Assembly: GCA_002435715.1 (NCBI GenBank)
Contig: DISD01000002.1
Location: 1 to 64,000 of the forward strand
Source: Rhodospirillaceae bacterium UBA6219
GTDB taxonomy: Bacteria; Pseudomonadota; Alphaproteobacteria; Rhodospirillales; Magnetospirillaceae
DNA length: 64,000 bases
Reading direction: 5' to 3'
Every line of letters begins with the position of its first letter. Position 1 is the stretch's first letter. The notes beneath the pieces are model-generated. The model was not told where the DNA came from and ran no database searches. It saw only the letters and a list, made by a program, of their open reading frames with translations. Shown one piece after another: positions 16,989 to 24,960 of this stretch. The translations under genes were made by a program, and so were the position numbers.

Positions 16989-17915
16989 TCAGCCACCCAG
17001 CTGGGCGGCCACTTCGGCGGCAAAGTCCTTTTCTTCCTTCTCGATGCCTTCGCCCAGGGCGAAGCGCACGAAACCGGTCAGCTTGACGGGGGCGCCGACA
17101 TCCTTGCCAGCATTCTCGACGACCTTGGAAATCTTGTTTTCCTGGTCGATGACGAACACCTGATCCAGCAAGCAGACTTCTTCGTAGTACTTGCGGATAC
17201 GGCCCTGAACCATCTTTTCGATGACTTCGGCCGGCTTGCCCGAGGCCTTGGCCTGTTCGGTCAGAACGGCGGTTTCACGCTCCAAGGCAGCCTTGTCAAC
17301 CGAGGCCGAATCCAGGAACAGCGGGTTGGCGGCGGCCACATGCATGGCGATCTGCTTGCCCAGGGCTTCCAGCTTGGCGGTGTCGCCAGCGGATTCGAGC
17401 GCGATCAACACGCCGATCTTGCCCAGGCCCGGAGCGGCGGCCGAGTGCATGTAGGAAGCGACCACACCCTGGCTGACTTCCAGCTTGGCGGCGCGACGCA
17501 GGTTCATGTTTTCGCCAATGGTGGCGATCAGGCCGGTCAGTTGTTCGGCGACGGTCTTGCCGGCGCCGGGGAACTGGGCGGCGTTCAGCGCGTCGACGTC
17601 GGAACCGACGGTCAGGGCCACTTCGGCGACGCCCTTGGCGAAGCCCTGGAACTGGTCGTTACGGGCAACGAAATCGGTTTCGGCGTTCACTTCGACGGCC
17701 ACACCGGTAGTGCCGGCCGAAGCGATGGCGACCAGACCTTCGGCGGCGACACGGCCGGCCTTCTTGGCGGCGGCGGCCAGACCCTTCTTGCGCAGCCAGT
17801 CGATGGCGGCTTCCACGTCGCCAGCGGTCTCGTTCAGCGCCTTCTTGCAATCCATCATGCCGGCGCCAGTCTTTTCGCGCAGCTCCTTGACAAGCGCAGC
17901 GGTAATCTCGGCCAT
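16989..17915 (-). CDS. tsf: Translation elongation factor Ts
   Basis: 308 residues. This is the nucleotide exchange factor that reloads EF-Tu with GTP. The N-terminal UBA-like domain (VKELREKTGAGMMDCKKALN) carries the universally conserved TGAGMMDCK. The core has EVNAETDFVARND, with the TDFVARN motif that contacts EF-Tu. It follows rpsB across a hairpin at 17978-18007. Confidence 0.98.
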   Translation of the reverse strand: MAEITAALVKELREKTGAGMMDCKKALNETAGDVEAAIDWLRKKGLAAAAKKAGRVAAEGLVAIASAGTTGVAVEVNAETDFVARNDQFQGFAKGVAEVALTVGSDVDALNAAQFPGAGKTVAEQLTGLIATIGENMNLRRAAKLEVSQGVVASYMHSAAAPGLGKIGVLIALESAGDTAKLEALGKQIAMHVAAANPLFLDSASVDKAALERETAVLTEQAKASGKPAEVIEKMVQGRIRKYYEEVCLLDQVFVIDQENKISKVVENAGKDVGAPVKLTGFVRFALGEGIEKEEKDFAAEVAAQLGG

Positions 17916-17977
17916 GGGTTCATTCCTCTTCGTCAGGTTTGTTCGAAGAAACGTTTGGTACTGCTATGCACTTAACA

Positions 17978-18007
17978 AAATGGCGGCGACGCATGTCGCC
18001 GCCATTT
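17978..18007 (-). terminator. Hairpin between rpsB and tsf
   Basis: A perfect 13-bp inverted repeat AAATGGCGGCGAC / GTCGCCGCCATTT with a GCAT loop, followed on the minus strand by a short T run. As an intercistronic element it probably attenuates tsf relative to rpsB or protects rpsB mRNA 3' ends. Confidence 0.7.
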
Positions 18008-18022
18008 CGTGAAATCTTCGCC

Positions 18023-18814
18023 TTATTCGGCGGAAGCGGCTTCGCCTTCGGCGGCCACTTCGGCGGGGATCACTTCCACCGGAGCTTCTTCGGCGGCGCC
18101 GATATCACCACCCGAACGGCCGATTTCGGCCTGGATGCCGTCCAGCACCGAGGCAACCATCAGATCGCAATAGGTCTGGATGGCGCGGATGGCGTCGTCG
18201 TTACCGGGAACCGGGAATTGGACGCCCGACGGATCCGAGTTGGAATCCAGGATGGCGACCACCGGGATGCCCAGCTTGTTGGCTTCCTGAACCGCCAGCG
18301 ATTCCTTGTTGGTGTCGATGATGAACAGGATGTCCGGCAGGCCACCCATGTCCTTGATGCCGCCCAGGGCGCGATCCAGCTTTTCCTTTTCACGGGCCAG
18401 GACCAGCTGTTCCTTCTTGGTCAGGCCGCCGACGGCGCCGGAAGCCAGCTGTTCGTCCAGTTCGCGCAGACGCTTGATCGACAGCGAGATGGTCTTCCAG
18501 TTGGTCAGCATGCCACCCAGCCAGCGGTGGTTGACATAGTACTGGCCACACTTCTTGGCGGCTTCGGCGACGGTGTCGGAAGCGGCGCGCTTGGTGCCCA
18601 CGAACAGGACGCGGCCACCACCGGCGACGACGTTGCGCACGGCGGTCATGGCGGCATGCAGCATGGGAACCGATTGCTGCAGGTCGATGATGTGGATGCC
18701 GTTACGGATGCCGAACAGGAACGGAGCCATCTTGGGGTTCCAGCGGCGGGTGTTGTGGCCGAAGTGGACGCCCGCTTCGACGAGCTGGCGCATGGTGAAA
18801 GTCGGCATGGACAT
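18023..18814 (-). CDS. rpsB: 30S ribosomal protein S2
   Basis: 263 residues. TMRQLVEAGVHFGHNTRRWNP near the start and VLDGIQAEIG near the end are S2 signatures. The C-terminal tail is Ala/Glu-rich (VEVIPAEVAAEGEAASAE), as in other alphaproteobacteria. The start at 18814 follows an AGGAAT-like ribosome site; a second ATG two codons later is possible. It is the first gene of the translation-envelope block. Confidence 0.98.
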   Translation of the reverse strand: MSMPTFTMRQLVEAGVHFGHNTRRWNPKMAPFLFGIRNGIHIIDLQQSVPMLHAAMTAVRNVVAGGGRVLFVGTKRAASDTVAEAAKKCGQYYVNHRWLGGMLTNWKTISLSIKRLRELDEQLASGAVGGLTKKEQLVLAREKEKLDRALGGIKDMGGLPDILFIIDTNKESLAVQEANKLGIPVVAILDSNSDPSGVQFPVPGNDDAIRAIQTYCDLMVASVLDGIQAEIGRSGGDIGAAEEAPVEVIPAEVAAEGEAASAE

Positions 18815-18861
18815 GGAGAGAATTCCTTTTCTTTCTCCGGTTAAGCCTCCGCGGGAGTAGC

Positions 18862-18880
18862 TGGAACCAAGCTGGTTCCA
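18862..18880 (-). other. Hairpin in rpsB 5' leader
   Basis: The inverted repeat TGGAACC / GGTTCCA with a five-base loop lies about 50 nt upstream of the rpsB start, between the predicted promoter and the ribosome site. Ribosomal protein leaders often carry autoregulatory structures, so S2 binding is possible but unproven. Confidence 0.4.
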
Positions 18881-18940
18881 ACACCGGAGCGACGAACGCC
18901 AAAGGCGCCGACGCGGCCCCGCGTGCGGTGTGTGGGCGGC

Positions 18941-18969
18941 TAGATACAGCCTTCGGCGTCGATTTGCAA
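18941..18969 (-). promoter_or_regulatory. rpsB promoter
   Basis: Minus-strand -35 TTGCAA (18964-18969) and -10 TATCTA (18941-18946) are separated by exactly 17 bp. Transcription would start about 120 nt upstream of the rpsB ATG, leaving a structured leader. Confidence 0.6.
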
Positions 18970-18986
18970 GCGGTGATGCACGGAAA

Positions 18987-19847
18987 TCAGCGGTTCGCCG
19001 CCTCGCGCGCGCCGGGGCGTTCCAAGATGGCGGTGCAGGCTTCCGGCAGATCCGGGCGTCTGGTATTGGGCTTTTCCCCCAGATCGGGCAGCACGGTATT
19101 CTTGTTCAGCCAAGACGACAGCTCGGCGCCGCAACCGTCGCCGGGGGGAATGGCGGCCTGCGGCTGACAATTGGTGTCGCCGGAAGGACAGGACAGACGA
19201 ATGTGGAAATGTTCGTCATGCCCCCACCAGGGCCGCAATTTGGCCAGCCAATCGCCCTTGGCGGACTTGCAGGCCGCCGCCTTGATGGCCGGGTTGACGA
19301 AGATGCGCTCGACACGGGGGTCGGAAGCGGCCAGATGCAGCAAGCGCAATTGCTTGCTCCCCCAGGTCTTGGAATTGACCTTGCGTCCCTTGACCATGGA
19401 AACCGCCTGAGGACTGGACAATTCCGCCGGGGTCAAAGCCTGGCCCGGCAGGCGGAACCAGATGTCCACGTCCAGACCGTTCTGGTGGCTGCCATGACCA
19501 AAGGCCATGGGCCCGCCGCGCGGCTGCGACATGTCGCCCACCAGCAAGGGGGCCAATCCCTGCGCCTGGGCGTCGCGCCCCAGTTGGACGATGAAATCGA
19601 CGGTGCGGGGATGGCTCCAGAAACGATTGCGCTGGGGACGCAGCACCTGCAAGCCGACGCTGTCCGCCGGCAGCGCCCGCGCCCCGGTCAAACAGCCGGC
19701 GGCGGCGGTGCCGATGGACGACGGCTGGTCGGCGGCGGGGGCGACCAGGGCCGCCCACGGACCGGCACTCATGGGCTCGGCCATGGCCGGAGCGGCGCTC
19801 AACAGCGCCATCACCAAAACCAGTCCTGAACGCGCACTCGAAACCAT
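18987..19847 (-). CDS. mepA: Penicillin-insensitive murein endopeptidase
   Basis: 286 residues with a signal peptide (cleavage after PAMA, near residue 23). LAS-type zinc peptidase motifs are visible: GGPMAFGHGSHQNGLDVDIW holds the first His and Asp ligands (HGSHQNGLDVD), and WWGHDEHFHIRLSCP holds the C-terminal HxH. MepA cleaves D-Ala-meso-DAP cross-links in peptidoglycan. Multiple Cys residues probably form periplasmic disulfides. The start follows GGAGGAC. Confidence 0.95.
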   Translation of the reverse strand: MVSSARSGLVLVMALLSAAPAMAEPMSAGPWAALVAPAADQPSSIGTAAAGCLTGARALPADSVGLQVLRPQRNRFWSHPRTVDFIVQLGRDAQAQGLAPLLVGDMSQPRGGPMAFGHGSHQNGLDVDIWFRLPGQALTPAELSSPQAVSMVKGRKVNSKTWGSKQLRLLHLAASDPRVERIFVNPAIKAAACKSAKGDWLAKLRPWWGHDEHFHIRLSCPSGDTNCQPQAAIPPGDGCGAELSSWLNKNTVLPDLGEKPNTRRPDLPEACTAILERPGAREAANR

Positions 19848-19909
19848 ATCGTCCTCCGTCCTTGCGGATCAGGGGAACACGACGGCCCAAGTTCGTCAAT
19901 CACGTGACG

Positions 19910-21025
19910 TCAATCATAGACGGTTTCGATGAAACGGGCCTGGATTCCGGCGATTTCCCGGGTGCACGAGGCCAGGATCTCGACGCATTCGACATCGTAT
20001 TTGGTTCCGGCATTGCGCCGCAGCAGGTTCAGGGCGTCCTCGTTGCTCCACGCCGCCTTGTAGGGCCGCACGCTGGTCAGGGCGTCGAACACGTCGGCGA
20101 CGGCGGCGATACGCGATTCGATGGGGATCTGGGAATCGCTGAGCCCATAGGGATAGCCCCGCCCATCCAAGGTTTCGTGATGATAGGCGACGATGTTGCG
20201 AAGCACCTCGAAATAAGGCACGGATTTCAAGCCGAAATCCCGCATCATCAGGTCGATGATCTCGACCCCCTTGGCCACATGGCCCTTCATCTGCTCGAAT
20301 TCCTCGGTGGTCAGGCTGCCCGGTTTCAACAGCACCGAATCGGGCACCGCCACCTTGCCCACGTCGTGCAGCGGGCAGAACTGGAACAGGAACTCGATAT
20401 ATTCGTCGGTCAGGCCATGGCGGTCGCGCATCTTGGTGGCGATGAGACGGGCGTAATGGGCCATGCGCGCCAGGTGCGAGCCGGTTTCCTCGTCCCGGGC
20501 CGAACTGACCGAACGGATAACCTTCACCGCCGCCTGCATCATGCGCACGGTGTCCAGTTCGCGCATCACCGCCAACGAGATCAATTCCGCATAGGGGCGC
20601 AGGCGCTGGATCACCGGCGGCTGGAAGAAACCTTCCTGGAACGAATTGAAGAACAAGAAGCCGTAAAGCGTGCCCTTGTTGGCGATGGTCACCGTATAGC
20701 TGGACCGATAACCCGCCTCGTAAAGCTTGCGGGCGAATTCGCGGCCGTCACGCGCCGCCGGCCCCAGATCGTTGATGATGCGTCGTGCCCCGGTCGCCGC
20801 CAATTGCAGCAAGGACGGACAATCCGCCAGCGGCTTGGTGGCCCCGTCCACCGGGTTGTCGCCGTCAGAAGAATGGATGAAGGTCTTCAGGATGTCCGAA
20901 ACCGGATCGTAAAGCGCCACCGCCACCCGGCTCAGCGCCATCAGCGAGGTTTCGCCCTTGATCTCGTCGTGCAGGCAAATCAGTCTTTCGGCGATGCCGC
21001 GATGCGCTGCAGGCAACTGGATCAT
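19910..21025 (-). CDS. HD-GYP domain phosphodiesterase with N-terminal sensor region
   Basis: 371 residues from the ATG at 21025. The C-terminal half (about 185-360) is a complete HD-GYP domain with LHDVGKVAVPD and YHHETLDGRGYPYGL, expected to hydrolyse c-di-GMP. The N-terminal half (about 10-165) looks like a GAF-type sensor (LPAAHRGIAERLICLHDE...YTVTIANKGTLYGFLFFNS) and has no membrane segments. It is transcribed divergently from the lipid kinase-like gene. A palindrome over the predicted start of transcription suggests repression. Confidence 0.88.
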   Translation of the reverse strand: MIQLPAAHRGIAERLICLHDEIKGETSLMALSRVAVALYDPVSDILKTFIHSSDGDNPVDGATKPLADCPSLLQLAATGARRIINDLGPAARDGREFARKLYEAGYRSSYTVTIANKGTLYGFLFFNSFQEGFFQPPVIQRLRPYAELISLAVMRELDTVRMMQAAVKVIRSVSSARDEETGSHLARMAHYARLIATKMRDRHGLTDEYIEFLFQFCPLHDVGKVAVPDSVLLKPGSLTTEEFEQMKGHVAKGVEIIDLMMRDFGLKSVPYFEVLRNIVAYHHETLDGRGYPYGLSDSQIPIESRIAAVADVFDALTSVRPYKAAWSNEDALNLLRRNAGTKYDVECVEILASCTREIAGIQARFIETVYD

Positions 21026-21052
21026 GCTCCGCTTTTCCCCCCATTTTGTACA

Positions 21053-21100
21053 ATCGACAATTGTCGATGCCACCTTACCCCTACGCACAACCGGGGTCAA
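21053..21100 (-). promoter_or_regulatory. HD-GYP promoter with 16-bp palindromic operator
   Basis: Minus-strand -35 TTGACC (21095-21100) and -10 TAAGGT (21072-21077) are separated by 17 bp. The perfect 16-bp palindrome ATCGACAATTGTCGAT (21053-21068) covers the predicted start site, a classic repressor position. Confidence 0.55.
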
Positions 21101-21183
21101 TTCGACCACATTGGTTACGTGCCCCCTAACCTAGGTTGCGATATGATCGATCGTCCCGTCCCCGCCCCAGTTCCGACCCGATC

Positions 21184-22095
21184 ATGCGCATCGCCCTTGT
21201 CGTCAACCGTTCTTCCGGCACCTTCCGCCGGCTGCCGCTGCAGGCCACCATCACGGCCATCGTCGAGCAACTGGCCGAGCAAGGCCATCTTGTCGAGGTC
21301 GAGATCACCAGCAAACGGCAACTGGCCGCCACCCTGGCCGCCTGGGCCCGGCGCGACGATGTCGACGCGGTGGTCGTCGGCGGTGGCGACGGCACCTTCC
21401 TGACCGCCATCCTGGCCGGTTTAGGGCGCGACAAGCCCTTGGGCCTGCTGCCCTTGGGGACCTTGAACCTGCTGGCCCGCGATCTGGGCCTGCCCACCGA
21501 TCCGGTGGCCGCGGCCGCCGCTTTGGGCCATGGTCACGTCGCCGACATCGATTTGGCCGAAGTCAACGGCCTGCCCTTCGCCATCTGGGCCAGTCTGGGC
21601 ATGCATCCCCGGGTGGTGCGCCGCCGCGACAAGCTGCAGGCCGAGGGCTTGGGCAAATGGCCGGCCTTCGCCCTGGCGGCCTTGCGGGCCTTGCGCCGTT
21701 ATCCGTTGATGCAGGTGGAAATCAGCGCCGGAGGCATCACCTCGTCACTGGTCACCCCCATCGTGGTCATCTCCAACAACGCCTGGGCGGAAACCCCGCT
21801 GCACCTGCCGCCGTCACGACATATCCTGGATCGCGGCGAATTGATGGTGCACGTGGCCAAGACCACCTCGCGTCTGGGCTTGATCTGGCTGGCTTTGAAC
21901 GCGCTTTTGGGACGCTGGCGCGTCAATCGCCTGTTGACGGTATTCAGTGCCGATCAGGTGGTGGTCACCGGCCGTAAAAGCCGCATGATGCTGTCCTTGG
22001 ATGGCGAAGTCACGGTGTTGCGGGCCCCCTTGGTGTTCCGCTGCCATCCCCGTTCGTTGCGCGTCTTGATGGCCAGGAAGAAACCATGCGACTGA
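21184..22095 (+). CDS. Diacylglycerol/lipid kinase-family protein
   Basis: 303 residues. The N-terminal domain has VVVGGGDGTFLTAILAG near residue 60, the nucleotide-binding GGGDGT of the DAGK catalytic family. The C-terminal beta-rich domain follows. Members phosphorylate diacylglycerol, sphingosine-like or other lipids (YegS/BmrU group); the substrate is unknown. The start MRIALVVNRSSG at 21184 was chosen over a GC-rich upstream extension. Its stop overlaps the next gene, so the two are co-translated. Confidence 0.88.
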   Translation: MRIALVVNRSSGTFRRLPLQATITAIVEQLAEQGHLVEVEITSKRQLAATLAAWARRDDVDAVVVGGGDGTFLTAILAGLGRDKPLGLLPLGTLNLLARDLGLPTDPVAAAAALGHGHVADIDLAEVNGLPFAIWASLGMHPRVVRRRDKLQAEGLGKWPAFALAALRALRRYPLMQVEISAGGITSSLVTPIVVISNNAWAETPLHLPPSRHILDRGELMVHVAKTTSRLGLIWLALNALLGRWRVNRLLTVFSADQVVVTGRKSRMMLSLDGEVTVLRAPLVFRCHPRSLRVLMARKKPCD

Positions 22096-22859
22096 TCGCT
22101 CATCTGTCCGATTTGCATTTCGGCAAGGCCGACCCGGCGGTGGTGGAAGCCTTGGTGGCCGACATCGCCCAAACGAAACCCGATCTGGTGATCATCTCGG
22201 GCGACTTGACCCAACGGGCGAAAAGCCACCAATTCGCCGAAGCCCGCGCCTTCCTGGAACGCTTGGGCGCTCCGGTTCTGGTGGTTCCCGGCAATCACGA
22301 CCTGGCACCGTTTTACCGTCCGCTGAAGCGCTTGCTGGCGCCCCGCGCCAAATTTGAAAAGCATCTGCCCGGACTGGCCCAAGCCACCTGCTACAGCGAC
22401 GACGAAATCATCGCCATCGGCCTGGACAGCACCCGGCACCTGCGCTGGCAAAGCGGCAAGCTGCGCAGCCACCATTTGGACGAAGTGCGCAGCGAACTGG
22501 CCGACAGTGCCGACCATCATTGCAAGGTCGCCTTTCTGCACCATCCGCCCAGCACGGCGGTTGCCGGGCATTCCTTCGACACCTTGGTGGAGCACGGCAT
22601 CGACCTGATCCTGACCGGCCACGCCCACAAGGCCCATGTGGACGTGATCAACACCCCCGCCCACGGATCGTGCGTGCTGGTCCAGGCCTCGACCGCCTGT
22701 TCCACCCGCCTGCGTCAGGACGCCAACGGCTTCGCCCTGATCCAGGTGGACTTCCCGCGCCTCAGCGTCAACATTCGCGGTTGGAACGGCAGCGCTTTCC
22801 ACACCTTGCATGTTCACGCCTTCACCAAACAGGGCGAGACCTGGAAAGCGCTGGCTTAA
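22086..22859 (+). CDS. Calcineurin-like metallophosphoesterase
   Basis: 257 residues with the full metal-ligand set: HLSDLHFG (DxH), IISGDLTQ (GDxxQ), VVPGNHDLAP (GNHD), FLHHPPS and LTGHAHKAH (GHxH). It resembles cyclic-nucleotide or UDP-sugar type phosphodiesterases. The overlap with the lipid kinase-like gene (10 nt) suggests a shared phospholipid-related pathway, but that is inference. Its 3' end overlaps the convergent cytochrome gene by four bases. Confidence 0.9.
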   Translation: MRLIAHLSDLHFGKADPAVVEALVADIAQTKPDLVIISGDLTQRAKSHQFAEARAFLERLGAPVLVVPGNHDLAPFYRPLKRLLAPRAKFEKHLPGLAQATCYSDDEIIAIGLDSTRHLRWQSGKLRSHHLDEVRSELADSADHHCKVAFLHHPPSTAVAGHSFDTLVEHGIDLILTGHAHKAHVDVINTPAHGSCVLVQASTACSTRLRQDANGFALIQVDFPRLSVNIRGWNGSAFHTLHVHAFTKQGETWKALA

Positions 22860-23305
22860 CGCCGTTTGTTCAAGGAATCCTGGCGTTTCCGGATCTCGTC
22901 CGGCCAAGTGGATTTGATATAGGCCAGGGCGGCACGGATATCGTCGTCGGACAAAGTGCCGACAAAGGACGGCATGGCGCTTTTGTAATCGGGCGGCGCG
23001 AAACGGGCCAGTCCGTGCTTGGTCACCGCGAACAGATATTCGTCGTCATGGTGCCAGGTATGGCCGGTGGAATCATGGGGCGGCGCCGGCAATTCGCCAT
23101 TGGGTTTGCGGGTCCGCCAGTCGGGCTCGCCCTGCAGGTCGGCACCGTGGCATTGGGCGCAGGATTTGGCATAGACCACACGGCCACGATCAACCTGAAC
23201 CGGATCACCGGAATCGATACGGTTTCGCCCCTGCCACCACCAGCCGCCGGCCGCCACCCCACACGCCGCGACCAGCGCCATCCCCACAATCAAACGCCTG
23301 CGCAT
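22856..23305 (-). CDS. Membrane-anchored or exported cytochrome c
   Basis: 149 residues from the ATG at 23305, which follows GGGGAAGGGTG; an ATG nine codons upstream is less well placed. A hydrophobic N-terminus (RLIVGMALVAACGVAAGGWWW) is a signal or anchor. The haem site is KSCAQCHGADLQGEPDW (CxxCH), and the distal Met is likely in YKSAMPSFVGTLSDDDI. This is a class I monohaem cytochrome of the type found as a small electron carrier. No oxidase subunits lie nearby. Confidence 0.88.
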   Translation of the reverse strand: MRRRLIVGMALVAACGVAAGGWWWQGRNRIDSGDPVQVDRGRVVYAKSCAQCHGADLQGEPDWRTRKPNGELPAPPHDSTGHTWHHDDEYLFAVTKHGLARFAPPDYKSAMPSFVGTLSDDDIRAALAYIKSTWPDEIRKRQDSLNKRR

Positions 23306-23374
23306 CACCCTTCCCCAATGTCGGACGAACATTATACGTCAAGCCGCCCTTGAAATCACCGCCCCATGGCGCAT

Positions 23375-23407
23375 CATGGCAGCCGCCATGACCAGGAGGC
23401 TGCCATG
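23375..23407 (+). promoter_or_regulatory. Start-codon-sequestering hairpin before the ACT-domain gene
   Basis: A perfect 10-bp inverted repeat CATGGCAGCC (23375-23384) / GGCTGCCATG (23398-23407) has its right arm covering the start codon and part of the AGGAGG ribosome site (23394-23399). In mRNA this would hide the initiation region. Confidence 0.55.
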
Positions 23408-23917
23408 ACCACCGTGATGATTTCCGTGTCCTGTCCCGACCACCCCGGCCTGGTGGCGGCCATCACCGGTTGTCTGTTCGATTTGGGTGTCAATCTGGGC
23501 GACAGTTCTTTCGCCATGCTGGGGGCTGGGGCCGAGTTCAACTCGGTCTGCGAATTGCCCGTCGGCACCGATGCGCAGGAACTGGGGCTAGCCCTGCACA
23601 GTCTGGACGAATTGTCCGGCGCCCGCATCGACGTGCGCCCCTTCGAGCTGGATTCAAGCCATGGCGCCATGGGACGCATCACCCACCGCGTCATCGTCTC
23701 GGGCGGCGACCGCCCCGGACTGGTGGCCCGGCTGTCGGAAGTGTTCGGTCAATTCCAAGCCAACATCGTGCGCATGGACGCCCAGCGCGTGCCCGAACAG
23801 AACCTTTATGTGACACGTTTTTCCGTGAACATCGCGGACCGCGCCCAGACGTGTTTGGCCACCATCACCAACACCGCCGGCGAATTGGGCCTGTCCTGCC
23901 ATATCGAAGAGGTCTGA
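23405..23917 (+). CDS. Tandem ACT-domain protein (GcvR-like)
   Basis: 170 residues with two ACT domains: about 1-80 (VMISVSCPDHPGLVAAITGC) and about 90-165 (HRVIVSGGDRPGLVARLSEV). This is the GcvR layout, in which glycine binding modulates a regulator. No gcv genes are nearby, so the partner is unknown. The start follows a perfect AGGAGG, but the site is buried in a 10-bp hairpin, hinting at translational control. Confidence 0.85.
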   Translation: MTTVMISVSCPDHPGLVAAITGCLFDLGVNLGDSSFAMLGAGAEFNSVCELPVGTDAQELGLALHSLDELSGARIDVRPFELDSSHGAMGRITHRVIVSGGDRPGLVARLSEVFGQFQANIVRMDAQRVPEQNLYVTRFSVNIADRAQTCLATITNTAGELGLSCHIEEV

Positions 23918-23967
23918 GCCGCAATGGGGGCTTTCGCCCTTTTCGCGGCTGCGGCACAATGCGGCCC

Positions 23968-24627
23968 ATGAACGCAGAATTCGCCAAGTCCTTTCCGCAA
24001 TTCACCCGGCTTGATCCGGATTCGGCCCACGTGCTGGAAGGGGCGGCGCGGGTGGTCACCCTGCCCGTCGGCACCCCGGTGTTCCATGACGGTTCGGCCT
24101 GCGCCAATTACGTGCTGGTGATGGAAGGCTCGGTGCGGGTGCAAAAGGTGGCGGAAAACGGCCGCGAGATCGTGCTGTACCGGGTGGAAAGCGGCCAATC
24201 CTGCGTGCTGACCACCAATTGCCTGATCACCCATGGCGATTACACCGCCGAAGGCATCGCCGAAACCGAAGTCCGGGCCCTGGTGGTCCCGGCAGCGGCG
24301 TTCCGCACCTTGCTGGGGCGGTCGGAAGCCTTCCGCGATTTCGTTTTTTCCGCCTATGCCACCCGCATTTCCGACCTGCTGATGCTGATCGAGGAAGTGG
24401 CCTTCGGCCGTGTCGACGTGCGTCTGGCCGCTTGGCTTTGCGGTCATGTCGGCGCCGACGACGCCATCAAGGCCACCCACCAGGACATCGCCACCGAACT
24501 GGGCACCGCCCGCGAAGTGGTCAGCCGCCAATTGAAGGAATTCGAACGTCGTGGTTGGGTCGGCCTGCATCGCGGACGGGTCGAAATCCGCAACCGCACC
24601 GGTTTGGGATCGCTGCGGGAAACCTAA
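23968..24627 (+). CDS. Crp/Fnr-family transcriptional regulator
   Basis: 219 residues. The N-terminal cyclic-nucleotide-binding fold (about 15-130) has the central segment GQSCVLTTNCLITHGDY, a Cys-containing loop seen in a subgroup of this family. It lacks the N-terminal Fe-S cysteines of FNR. The dimerisation helix precedes a C-terminal HTH (HQDIATELGTAREVVSRQLKEFERRGW), whose recognition helix resembles the Fnr/Crp type. The ATG at 23968 is preferred over one three codons earlier. The DUF2892 gene downstream carries a matching operator. Confidence 0.9.
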   Translation: MNAEFAKSFPQFTRLDPDSAHVLEGAARVVTLPVGTPVFHDGSACANYVLVMEGSVRVQKVAENGREIVLYRVESGQSCVLTTNCLITHGDYTAEGIAETEVRALVVPAAAFRTLLGRSEAFRDFVFSAYATRISDLLMLIEEVAFGRVDVRLAAWLCGHVGADDAIKATHQDIATELGTAREVVSRQLKEFERRGWVGLHRGRVEIRNRTGLGSLRET

Positions 24628-24628
24628 T

Positions 24629-24669
24629 GTGACCTAGTCACGGAACGCCCCCGCCTTCCCCGCTATAAA
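24629..24669 (+). promoter_or_regulatory. Class II-type Crp/Fnr operator and promoter
   Basis: The perfect inverted repeat GTGAC-CTA-GTCAC (24629-24641) is centred about 41 bp upstream of the start predicted from the -10 TATAAA (24664-24669). No good -35 is present. This is the geometry of a class II activator site, and it begins immediately after the regulator's stop codon. Confidence 0.65.
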
Positions 24670-24706
24670 GGGTCATCTTTCGACACCTGTTTGGGGAATG
24701 ACCTTC

Positions 24707-24895
24707 ATGAGCAAGAACGTTGGCGGTATCGACCGCATCCTGCGCATCGTTGTCGGCCTGGCCTTGATCGCGCTGGCGGTCACCGGCACCGTGGGCCTGT
24801 GGGGCTATATCGGCGTGGTGCCGCTGCTGACCGGTCTGATCGGTTGGTGCCCGGCCTATCTGCCGCTGGGCATCAAGACCTGCCGCACCGAATAG
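24707..24895 (+). CDS. Small DUF2892 membrane protein
   Basis: 62 residues with two hydrophobic helices (ILRIVVGLALIALAVTG and YIGVVPLLTGLIGW) and the family ending CPAYLPLGIKTCRTE. The two Cys residues in WCPAY and KTCR are characteristic. Similar domains occur alone or fused to rhodaneses (YgaP), suggesting sulfur- or redox-related roles at the membrane. The start at 24707 is preferred over an ATG three codons earlier. It probably is the direct target of the adjacent Crp/Fnr regulator. Confidence 0.85.
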   Translation: MSKNVGGIDRILRIVVGLALIALAVTGTVGLWGYIGVVPLLTGLIGWCPAYLPLGIKTCRTE

Positions 24896-24923
24896 AACGC
24901 CGTCAACACGATAGTTGACACCT

Positions 24924-24960
24924 AAGCCCGCAGAATTCCACGGTTTTCTGCGGGCTTTTT
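24924..24960 (+). terminator. Rho-independent terminator
   Basis: A perfect 12-bp stem AAGCCCGCAGAA / TTCTGCGGGCTT is followed by a T run. It ends the DUF2892 transcript before the convergent putA stop. Confidence 0.9.
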
